Shown: one piece after another, positions 1-10,242 of the stretch
How positions within the stretch are numbered: the stretch's first letter is position 1
Layout of the letters: each line of letters begins with the position of its first letter
NCBI RefSeq assembly: GCF_008831285.2
Contig: NC_045143.1
Coordinates: 13,195,214 to 13,259,213, forward strand
Direction of reading: 5' to 3'
Source of the DNA: Nymphaea colorata
Lineage: Eukaryota; Streptophyta; Magnoliopsida; Nymphaeales; Nymphaeaceae
DNA length: 64,000 nt
Made by a program: the position numbers and the translations under genes
Notes under the pieces: model-generated
The model's database searches: none
What the model was told of the DNA's origin: nothing
Seen by the model: the letters and a program-made list of their open reading frames with translations, nothing else

Positions 1-16
1 GACCAAATAAACTCAC

Positions 17-537
17 CGGAAGAACCGGACGCGTTCCGGCAACGGGACGCCAAGCGCCTGCGTGATCGAAAGGATGGCCTCCTTGAGCGTTACGCTGTTG
101 ATGACATTGTTGGGAAAGAACTTGGCGAACTGCAGCGACACTGTGGCGTCACAGACGATGAGCTCCCACATCTTCTTCCCCCGGATGTCCAGTATCGGCC
201 TAGAGCAGAAGTCAATTTCCCACTCCTTGATTGATGCCGGTGGGGTTTCGGGGTCCAAGAAGCAGATTTCCATGTCAAGGGGGGACTCCAGAGATGCCGC
301 GGCATCCAGGGCGTCATCAGTGGTCTGGGAAGAAGCTGACTGCTCGCCGATGGAGTGTAAAATGGAGATACTGGCTCTGGGAATTGAATCGGAGATGGAA
401 GGGAAAGCGGCGACGAAGTGGTTGACGGTGGGTATGGACCTTGAAGGAGAGGGTCTGGAGAGAGAGGGCGCGTTCAGAAATGATGCGGGGTGGTGGTACG
501 TTTGTGAATGGAGCGAAGTAAAAGGAAGGGAGGCCAT
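17..537 (-). CDS. TAB2: TAB2-like plastid translation factor, first exon (partial gene)
   Basis: The ATG at 537-535 opens a 521-nt exon (173 codons plus 2 nt) that ends at 17. A good donor (gtgagt on the minus strand) starts at 16, and the remaining exons lie left of the window. The first 60 or so residues are rich in Ser and Pro with almost no acidic residues, as in a chloroplast transit peptide. Then comes the conserved start of the TAB2/ATAB2 (DUF1092) family: [14 protein letters not shown], then a WEL..CD block, FFPNNVINS and [11 protein letters not shown]. From family knowledge, ATAB2 is an RNA-binding plastid protein that activates translation of photosystem mRNAs such as psaB. The family match is strong from residue about 105 on. 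The acidic stretch before it is variable, as expected. The plus-strand frame open across the same DNA is a shadow. Confidence 0.88.
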
Positions 538-880
538 TGGAGTATCCTAACTTCCCTCTTGTCTGAGAAGGGGAGCGAGTAGCAGAGCTCGCATTCTTTC
601 GGAGGGCGCGATACGGAGGGCACTTTATCCATCCACGACCGGGAGATAGCCAGTGGCGGCAACTGTTGACGAGGGAAAATCTCCGGGCGCGCAATTAAAG
701 AGATAGCGTTCCGTAAATGACCCTTTTACGTTTTCTCTTTTTTCCTTTTTCATTCTACGGTTTATAAAAGAACCTACTGCCCTCTTGGGTCTACCGGAAA
801 GGTTTATTTGGAGCAAAAATGCATTGAAATGTGCATTGAGATGTGATGGTGGCCATCCAAAACTTAAACACAAAGTCCTT
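538..880 (-). promoter_or_regulatory. 5' UTR and probable promoter of the TAB2-like gene
   Basis: This is the upstream flank of the minus-strand TAB2 start. It is more GC-rich (538-690) than the DNA beyond it and then has pyrimidine-rich and purine-rich tracts (720-755). A palindromic TATA-like TTTATAAA at 761-768 would put transcription start near 730 and give a 5' UTR of roughly 200 nt. The TATA reads the same on both strands, so orientation rests on the gene alone. This is inference from position. Confidence 0.4.
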
Positions 881-2287
881 TAAAAAAGTAAACTACCTTC
901 AAATTCAATATGCTACAAGATTAAATGTCCTTTTGCAAAAAAAAGAGTTTAATAAGCACCCTTCACTCAATTTCACACCAGAATGTCTTCGAATATGCCT
1001 CAACAGATCTTGCTTCCTTATTTGTGTATGCAGCAGTTTCACTCTCCCTCCCCCTCCAGCAGCGACTTCACCCTCCCTGCTCTCATTCTATCGACTAATA
1101 CGCTTGAGGAATCTAGCGACATGCTCGGAGATGACGCTTCCTATATACAACAACCCAAGGCATTTAAAAACTATTTTGTAGAATTCTATTGACTCCACAC
1201 ACATCGACTTGCATCACCTAATGTAGGGAAGAAATTTGAAGGGTGGAAAGTAAAGAATATTTTGTCGAACCATAGCTTAAATAGATATGTATTGATTAGT
1301 TATGATCATGTCCAGACATAAACAGGCTGTTTCTACTGACATGTCGACACCTTTGTAACCATCTATGTCATATTGTACTCAAGCCACATCTATAAAAACA
1401 TTATGATTGTTCTCGATTCAAGTATGTGTAATACGCCAAACGTCGATTTTTGTTCAAATAATATCTGTTATACTATTTGAATTACAAATAGCGTCGGAGA
1501 CCTATCTATCTAGTTGGTAGTAGTGAAGTGTGTGTAACTTTAAATTTATTTCTATAAACCTGTGCAGTGTATCCTATGTAAAGGCAGGTTCATATATTAT
1601 CATTTTATTAGCATTACACCACTATATTTGATCGTGCAACTATGTTACAATTCGCAGGCATCTTATAGAATGTTATATCAAACTTTGTAAGATTATATTA
1701 CCATTTGTAACGATATACGTTATTGTTTTAGTGATAAATTACATATACCTTTAAAGAAACCACCGGATGTATAAAATTCTTTATCAAATGTATAAGGTGC
1801 TACTATCATTGTAACTATATAATGCTATCGTTGAGGTAAATGTTGTTGTGTCTTTTATGAACATTTTTACTGTTGAGATGGCATGCAATGTTTAGCTCAA
1901 TAGTGGCCTACAAATGTATTTATGAATGTTGACAACAATGATGTTGATGACACGAATGACATGGTTTTTAAAGAACAAGTGACACGGTTTACTATTGGAG
2001 ATGATTTCTAACAAGCGAATCATTGCTACAAGAAAAGGCAGCAGCGGTTCTAGCAATTTCGGCTGTCACATGCTGCCTCCAAGTAGCAACAAAATAGAGT
2101 TGTGAGAGAAATGAAAGAGGTTAAATGAGTTTTAACTATATATATATATATACATATATATATTATTGGACTAAATGTAGTTCTTAGAAAAAAGGGTTAA
2201 GAAACCAGCTTCCGTTTCCTCTGATGTAGCTTTCTTCAGCTCAGAACATTTCACCCTTGGCATCTCCTCTACTAGAAAATTTCTTTG
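881..2287. other. Intergenic, AT-rich, no gene seen
   Basis: AT-rich sequence between the TAB2 promoter and the CACTA element. Short open frames near 843-1,192 have no recognisable motif and no splice context. A (TA)n microsatellite lies at about 2,136-2,163. Confidence 0.6.
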
Positions 2288-2290
2288 ATG

Positions 2291-2900
2291 CACTACAAAA
2301 AAAGATGGATTCACCTACGCATGGAAAATCTCATGTTGGTGAAAGATGACTTTTAACGACATGCAGAGCCAAATGTTGATGAGTATTAATTTTCACCAAC
2401 ATCCAAAGGAAGATGTCCCTGAAAAGCAGCCTTCACCAATGTGTGTCGTTAGTATGTCGTTGTGGCCTTTTACCAATGTCCAAAACTCAAACATCGCTAA
2501 AAACTTAACTTTTATTGATGTCCAGTTCCGAATGTTGGTAAAAGTACTAAAAAGAAGCCAGTTTTACTAATGTTTGACCATTCTCCCATCGATGATACTT
2601 TTACCTAGGGAAAATTACCGATGTTCAGCTCTAGACGTCTGTAAAATACATGTAATGAGCTAGTTTTACTGATGCATGAACATTGTCACATGGTTAAAAT
2701 TTTTCCAAGTGAACAATTATCGACGTTCAGCTCACGCGTCAGTGAAACTCCATTTTAATCGACATGTTAACTCCAGACATCTTAATGAACATTGGTAAAA
2801 GTTACTGCATTAAGATTACCGACATTTTTTTAATATGCCTTTATCGACATATTTCATGTGTTGGTAAAAGCTTCAACGACTTATTACCTATGCATAACCT
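2291..2900 (+). repeat. Left terminal inverted repeat and subterminal repeats of the CACTA element
   Basis: After the terminal CACTACAAAAAAAG, many copies of a variable 9-12 bp motif occur in both orientations, with cores such as accaatgtcc, accgatgttc, atcgacgttc and accgacatt. In En/Spm elements such arrays bind the small element-encoded protein. The same motif family recurs at the right end. Confidence 0.7.
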
Positions 2901-3664
2901 TTTTTCTTCTTCCTTCTTTTCTTTTCTCTTTCCTTTTCTTGGACACATGTGTTGTTCATCATTTTTGGACTACTTGAAGCTTAAAAATGTTGGTTCTTCA
3001 ATCTCCTCACCTGTTTTTTCTTTTGTATATTATTTTATGTTAAAACATTCTTGTAGAGTATATATTCCGATTTTTTTGGTGAGATATCACCATTTTTCGG
3101 TAGTATTTAGCCGTAAAACTTTGTAAGAATGTTTGTTGAACTTAGTACCTTCAATTTCATATATTGATTGCATAAAATCTCCACAGAAACACAACACACC
3201 CAATGTTTCCCCAATTTCGACTTCGCTGGATTCCAACGCATAATTGGTTGGTTTCTTGAGTGAAATTTTGACCATGTCTAGTTCAATTACACACATGCTA
3301 ATTTGCAAAATATTACATTGATTGGTTGTCATTTGGATGTGTTTTTTGGATGTTTTCGGTCCCTAGCCTTTTTACCCATCTACCAAGTGTTCAACGAATT
3401 GTTTGAACAACTAAAAACTCATAATTTTCTTGAATTGCTTAGATTGTAGCATCATTTAGGAATTATGTACCATGTTTCGTCATTGAATGATGCAGTTAAT
3501 CTTTTGTTAATGATCTTTGAGTTAGAGATAAGATGGTATTTGTCTCGCATATATGTTAAAGGAGTCACTTTATTTGTTTTATTTTTTGTTAGAAAGTAGT
3601 TATTAACAAGAGTTCTTGTCTTTATACTATTAGTTTATGCTTATACCAAGTGCTTATTTAAGTT

Positions 3665-6455
3665 AAGAAGTATGTACATAATAAAAGTCAACATGGAGGG
3701 TCAATTGCAATGGGCTATTTGGCAGGTGAATGTATGAGATTATGTTCAACATATTGTTGGGGTATAGAATCAAGAATCAATAGATTTAAAAGGAATGTCG
3801 AAGACATTATCATTAATCCAGAACATGAATCTAGTGTGGAGAGAGTGGAGAGTCCATTAAGTGCATCAGAATTGGTAACCATAGATACATTTACTCGCCA
3901 GCAAGTGCATACATACATATTATTTAACCCACAAGGTTGTTCTACCATATATTATGTATGAATATTCTGAACTTCATGTATGTATTACATTGATCATACA
4001 ATATCTTTTGATGTTGGTACTTTCATTTTTTGGGTTACAAGCAATACTTGAAATTGATTACCAAACAATGTGTGATGAATCTCAATGCCATATAGTGTCT
4101 CCATAAAACAAAGTTTTTAGATTGGTTTGGAAACATGTATAGTTCATACATATGCTTGTATGTATTTAGATTTACATTATTTATGACATTTATATATCTA
4201 TATATATTGTTGTTGACTAAAAAAAATGTGATCAAGGAAATCAATATATATTGGAAGATATTGTTTGGTTGTCTCAGTTCCCAAACAAGAATGCATTCAG
4301 ATATAAAGGGTTTATATCTAACGGATTCAAATTTCATATAAGGGATAAAGATACATACATGAAATACTAGAATAGTAATGTTTTTATTAATGCACATACT
4401 TATAATGTTGGTGAAGTTGAATACTATAGATACATCAGTGACATAATGGATGATAATTACTATGAAAGACTGAAGTATGTGTTATTCAAATGGAAATGGT
4501 ATAATATCTTGATTGCATGTCAGAAGAACATTAAAGTTAATGAGTTTGAGTTCACGTGTGTTAACATCAACTACAGATGTATGAAGGATGAACCTTTTGT
4601 TTTTGCATCTCAATGTCAACAAGTTTTTCATGTAGAGGATCCAATAGACAACAATTGGTTTGTTGCTATTAAAAACACCAAGAGACTTGTACGACATATT
4701 AAGACATGATAGAGTGTGATATAGATATACAAAACTCATCAAATAGTTAAGCTAACAATGAAGACGATAATATCTGTTGGGTTAGAGATGAAACACATGC
4801 AATATTGATTAGTAATTGGCTTTATTATATCTTTTTATGTCTTTGCATTGTAAAAATCCATTGTATGAGTCCATTCCATATATATTCTTTTCTTGTTGCA
4901 ATTTATGTTTTATGTTGAAACTAATGTAATGTTTGTGTTGTTTATATGGTACATATGAAGAGTACATATAGGAGAAGACATGTCATTTCTTTGACATATG
5001 AGACCGAGTCACATACAAATGAAGAATGCAAAACCATAGAGAGTGAAGATACAAGTACTGACAACTGATGCATGTCCTCTTGGTAATGAATATGAAAGAA
5101 TTTATAGTTCATGAGTCTATCATTATATTGTGATTCATATGTATAAACTTTATTTGATGTAATTACAGGCTCTTTAAGTATGAATACATGCAACGTTACT
5201 CGAGTTTTGGCTATTGCGAACTTAAGAAATAGCTAAAAGCACATGATAACAATGAACTCGTTGGGCCAACCTATTGAAAGAGAGACACAACATTTGTCGA
5301 CATACATCGATATACAGGTGCACAATCCTGTTGTCAAACCGTTAATCATAATTTTCTCGAGCTTCCAGTATCATCCAAAACAAATCTATGGTTGCATGTA
5401 CAAGTATGTAATATTTTCACAGAAATTGTTTATGTTAAAATATTATAATAACATCCACTTTAATATATAAAAACATGACAAATATAAATTCTCAGAAGAA
5501 GAAAGGGCATCTCTACAGAGGTGGGTTATGCATGAATATGCACGATTGTATGGGTATTAGAGGCATGAATATATGAAATTATTCAAAAAACTTGCAGGTC
5601 CTCAAACTAATGTAAAAGTAGTGAAATTCATAAACAAGTACAACATCCCACAAGATCATTGGGAGTCCATTACTAACTATTTTGCTGAAGATAAGTTGAA
5701 GATATGTATATGACATTCATATATAATGGATTTGTAATATAAGGACAATATTGCAGAAAAATAATTGTATGTATTTCATGTATTAAGGTGCTTTTGTGTT
5801 TTAAGAAATCAGTGAAAAAAATACATAGTCGTATACTAAATAGAAATACTTGCATATGACTGGCACACAGAGTTTTGCATGTTTCAAGGAGAATGAGGTA
5901 CATGTTATATGTGCTCATGTATTATATGACTACACATATTAACTGATATCTAATACAATATATAGTTTGAGTTAAGTTCTGAGAAGTTCATTGCTATTAG
6001 GACCAGTAAGAACCCAAACTACCCCAACCCTAAAACAAATGTTGTGATTGTAAATCTCATTCAAACGATTACATTCTTCTATCTCAACAGCATATATGTG
6101 ATCATATACTCAAATAATTACATTCTTCATTATATACGTTATCATATATTATAGGATCAACTAAAAGCGTAACTCCAAATAAAGGGATGCAAGATACACC
6201 AAAAAATAGTGACCTCTACTCCAAGGTGATGGAACATGAGAGACATGGTAGAGTAGATGACGAACTTGGTGTTAGTCTTTCTTAGTTTGGTTCATCCTCT
6301 AATTCAAGTGTCGTACATACTCTGCGGGACGAAAATGCATTATTGAAATATAAAGTTTCTGTACTTGAGTCTTAGGTTTTTCAATCTCAGCAGCAATTCT
6401 AGGAATTTTATGCTCAAATTACTCAGTTTATGACACAACAACTTAGTGATACAGG
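3665..6455 (+). pseudogene. CACTA transposase (TNPD-type) remnant
   Basis: Several blocks of a plant CACTA transposase can be read in order, separated by stops, frameshifts and AT-rich sequence. At 3,665-3,800 is a DUF4218-like end (GGSIAMGYLAGECMRLCS, then ESRINRFKRN). At about 4,400-4,709 is a DUF4216-like block (YYERLKYVLFKWKWYN, then PFVFASQCQQVFHVEDP). At about 5,243-5,400 is a block starting NSLGQPIERETQHLSTYI. At 5,490-5,700 a WVMHEYARLYGY and DHWESITNYF region resembles Transposase_24. At 5,965-6,455 are the LSSEKFIAIR box and a Gln-rich coiled end (RDENALLKYKVSVLES). The Transposase_21 core that normally precedes these was not found in 2,900-3,660. The frame is broken many times, so no working protein is expected. 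Confidence 0.75.
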
Positions 6456-6829
6456 TTACATAATATTTAATTTGATATAATGAGCTCTATTTGTTAAACT
6501 TCCTTTCCAATAAAACTAACATGTTTTCTTAATGTTCATTGTAGACATGCCGACACTACCAAACTTTGTATGATTTTCACCTTGGTTTTGAAATTAATGT
6601 AGAAGCAATCTATGTTCATGTTTTTGTAACTTTGAACTATAGTAGATCAGTTGTATTGTAATATAAGTTCGAATATTTGTCATACATATTTACTTGGCTT
6701 ATGAACATTTAACTGTTTTGTTTGTTTTGGTTGATACATGAAATATGTAAGTAGGTATATGACTTGTATAGGCATTTTCGATTTTTGAAAAAAATATATA
6801 TTCATAGCAGATTAGGTAAGAAAATTAAA

Positions 6830-7218
6830 ACACTTTGACCAATGCATAAATTTGTGTTGATAAAGATTAATAGTGACGTTTAGTGGACATTGGTTAAAGT
6901 GTTATCGATGTTCAAGAAATTGTTGGTGAAAAATTTTACCGACGTCCAAGACCATTATCGGTATAAAGTTTTACCGATGATCACATATATGTTAGAAAAA
7001 CAAACTATTACCGACATGCTTAAACGTCGGTAATAATCAATATTTACCTATGTGTCAAGTGCATTGATAATGGTCCCTACAATGGTGTCTGCTCTCGCAT
7101 ATTGATGATGATTTGTACTTACACTATCTTCACCAAAGATGGATGGAAACATCGATAAAACCATTACTGATGCGTGGCCATGTTCAGACCGTCAGTGATG
7201 CCTAGGTTTTTCATAGTG
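6830..7218 (+). repeat. Right subterminal repeats and terminal inverted repeat of the CACTA element
   Basis: A run of short motifs, for example accgacgtcc, accgatgatc, accgacatgc, actgatgcgt and accgtcagtg, leads into the right end at 7,218. They match the left subterminal motif family, mostly in inverse or mixed orientation. The atg target duplication follows. Confidence 0.7.
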
Positions 7219-7221
7219 ATG

Positions 7222-9442
7222 TTTCATTTTCTCTATCAAGATTCTTGATATCCACTTTCTCTGGTGGTATTTCTTTCCTCTGCAAACATCTTTGGTGTTT
7301 CACCCTCCAACGGCATTCTCCTAATATATTTTCTTCTTACCTTTGTCTTGTCCTCACCTGATATCTAATTTTTTTGACCTCTATCTCTTGTGGCTTTTCT
7401 AGTAGATATTGGTTCTATTCTGGTAGGTACCTCTGCCATTGTTATTCTCATTTTCTCTCTTCCTAAAGAGAGATCTATTTTTTAACCTTTTCGATAGAGA
7501 TCTACTTCTTCGATGCCTCATAGATTTAGTAATTTACTATTGTGTCTGCTATAAGGAAAATGTGTCTGCATTCTCTTCAACCTGTCGATGGTAGGAGCTT
7601 CTTTCTTGAAGTGGAGGAGCTGATCAGGGAATTAGATGAATTTAAGATTTTCAAAGTAAAGAGCTGTTCTTCGATGTTCATTTTTATATTTGGAGAAGCT
7701 AGGGCAAAAGAAAGCTTATTGGTGTTCAAATATAATATTTACTTTCCTGCATTAAAAGTATAGAAAAAATAGATGTAATACTTGCTTTCTAGCATAAAGG
7801 AATAGTTGCTTTATGCCATCTTGACGTAGTTGAACAAGCAAACATAAAATTTTAATTTGTCTATTTTTTATTATCACCTTATTTGATGTTTAGTGAGAGA
7901 AAGAGAGAGAGAGGGAGTGTGTATGTGTGTGTGTCAGTGTTTTATTGTTGATGTACCTTCATATCAACCAATACTACACAAACAAGGTTTACTATACTTT
8001 TACAAAATTTTAAATCTTAGTTAATTTTGTTTACATTTCCATACCATAATTGGTAGATACCACACCCCCCTCCAACGAAGTGTTTTTCGTCCTAAGATTC
8101 ATGATAGTCATATAAGCACAAAATATTTGTATGTGTTCATATATTTAATTATTCATCTGCCTGATATTGTCTAGCTTTGTACATCTTCATTCTAAAGTAC
8201 CTCATGTTTGTGGATGTAAACTTGTGGCCAACAATCACATGACAAGAAGTGATGGTTATGACTCCTCACCAAGTGATAAAGGAAAAAGAGCTCTTTGGTA
8301 GATATGGTCAAACCACTTGCATTTCCTGAAGTGGCAGAGCAGCCCCTCTAGGAACCCAGGCCCTTGTGCCGCCCAGTACTCTATGGGCAGTCTAGTGTAG
8401 ATAAAGGTGGTCGACCATAATGAGCTCATGCCACACCACTACCTCTTGAGAGCAGACCAACCATTGAACTCAGCTCATGTTTACATGCATCATTGCATTA
8501 GACATAGTCGGTTTTGTTTTATGCATCCATCATAGGATTTGTCATTACAAAGCACCCTTAGTGCTCTCCATTTACTACACATTGCTTATGCTTGTAGATT
8601 TCTCCATGTGAGGACACAAGAGAAAATTTATCTGAATGTTCTGATTGTTTAGTTGAGGAAAAAAAATCAAGTTGGTCCTATATGGAGTTAATTGTGATAT
8701 GGTACCATAAACATGTGTTCTTTTTATTTTTCATCTATCTGATTTTCTGTTTGTATCTTTCTTTATAGTGGTAGGCATTGTGTTTTTTTCTTCTTGATTT
8801 CTTCTTTATATAGTGCTGGTAGTTTCTCGGTTACCAAATCCAATCCTAGTGATCCAATGCTTAACCTGAACAACAGTTCTTTTCCTTGTGCTGCAAATCT
8901 TGAGAGAGGATTGCTTTCAGCCACAAAGCAGCAATTTTTATACTAGCATTCTTCTAGAAAGGAGACTGGCTGCTGTATAATACACAAAGCAACTCATACT
9001 TGTAGAGCAAGAACTGTGGCCTTCGTTAGCACCTAAAGACAAGAGCACCTGAACATGCTTAGTGTTTCCATCATTCCACCCATTGGAGGCCTAGGATCGA
9101 TCATGTCCAACCAGAAGCAAGTCCCCTCATCACCTCATTTCCTCTCCTTTTTATAGCATTTATTTCTATGAATGTGGACTTGGAAGTTGTCATATGATGT
9201 GCCAGTAACACCACTTGGTTCATCAATAATTTTGGAAAAAAAAAAAAGGAAATCATATCAATCTTGTTAATTTTCTCTTGATGGATAACAGAATGACAAC
9301 TAGTTGTTGCGATATTGTCAAAGGCATTACTCTAAGTTTGTCTTTAATTAGATGTTTGAAGATGCATTGACAATGTGATAAAACTAATCAAAAACTCTTT
9401 ATGAATTCCCATTGCAATTTGTCTATCAACTCAGGTGGTTCT
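7222..9442. other. Intergenic, no supported gene
   Basis: AT-rich DNA. A short open frame at 7,542-7,763 has no recognised motif and its start is arbitrary. A (GA)n then (GT)n patch lies near 7,893-7,935. At about 8,063-8,097 the minus strand reads like the end of a Ty3-type polyprotein followed by a G-rich tract, possibly a polypurine tract of a lost element. Nothing else is recognised. Confidence 0.5.
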
Positions 9443-10242
9443 TACTATGAAGAGCAGGCATGTGGTAGGAACCGTCACGGAGAATAATATGTGGCATTAA
9501 AGAGATAAAGGTGTCAATCCAGGAGCTAGTCCTGCATGCACTTTGAAACCAGATCTTTTCAAAGGAGGGTTGTTGACAATGACCTACATAACAAGAATTG
9601 AAATGAATTGCTGATAATTTTGTAAATGTTAAATTTGTAGTTTGAATTGGATACACAAATGTTGGATTAATAGTTGTAAATGTTGGCATTTTTTGTATTG
9701 CATTTACACTATGCGAAAATCTTGTTTTAATGACATTGATATTTATCTTGCCAAGAGAACTTCTCTTTTTTAGCTTATTTATCTGTTTATGCAATGGTAA
9801 CCAAAAATCTTTAATGGCATTTTAATAGACCTTCAATGGCATTCACTATTTGTCATAAAATTGTAATAATGGTGTATAGATATGTGCCACTAAACATGTT
9901 TATCGATAGTTTCCACCATAGATGCAACAATATTGAAAGATTTACATTGGTGTTTTTTGTGTGTCATGGTAATCTAATACTAGCATTAGAAAATTACCAT
10001 TGAAAGCTCCTTTGATGGCTAGTTGAGCCTATAACAAGCATCGACTCTGACACAATTCCAACATCACTGAAAAGTTTTCAATGGCATTAATAAAATGCCA
10101 CAGAATTTATGGTGTTTGGGCACTCTACCAAAGATTTCAGCTTCATGACATTTATTGGTATTTTTTTGTGGCTTATTATGCCCCACAAAAGACATTCAAT
10201 GGCACATTTTGAGTTCCACTAAAAGACATCTATCTTATGGTG
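9443..10242. mobile_element. Short CACTA-like non-autonomous element (putative)
   Basis: The left end TACTATGAAG and the reverse-complemented right end CACCATAAG resemble decayed CACTA termini. The interior carries many copies of aatggcat / tgccact-type motifs in both orientations, as in subterminal repeats of small CACTA derivatives. No coding sequence is seen. The right border coincides with the point where the copia reverse transcriptase is cut off (10,243). No matching 3-bp target duplication was found. Confidence 0.4.

Larger units (their letters stand above)
2291..7218 (+). mobile_element. CACTA (En/Spm, CMC) DNA transposon, degenerate
   Basis: The left end reads CACTACAAAAAAAG. The right end, reverse-complemented, reads CACTATGAAAAACC. 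Both carry the CACTA terminus followed by an A-rich run. Both ends are flanked by the same 3-bp target duplication, atg (2,288-2,290 and 7,219-7,221), the size expected for this superfamily. Subterminal regions are full of short repeats, and the interior holds fragments of a TNPD-type transposase in plus orientation (3,665-6,455). The element is 4,928 bp, shorter than most autonomous CACTA elements, and the transposase lacks its catalytic part. It is probably immobile on its own. Confidence 0.88.

Noticed and set aside
62-550. 162-codon plus-strand open frame opposite TAB2 exon 1
   Set aside because: It is antisense to a conserved, recognisable exon and has no motif of its own. The GC-rich exon explains the openness.
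2300-2900. Regularly recurring short motifs that could suggest a CRISPR-like array
   Set aside because: Spacing and wording vary, orientation alternates, and they lie at the ends of a CACTA element in a plant genome.
7542-7763. 73-codon plus-strand frame (VEELIRELDEFKIF) as a possible gene
   Set aside because: No homologous domain, no splice context and an arbitrary ATG. It was kept only as a remark in the gap entry.
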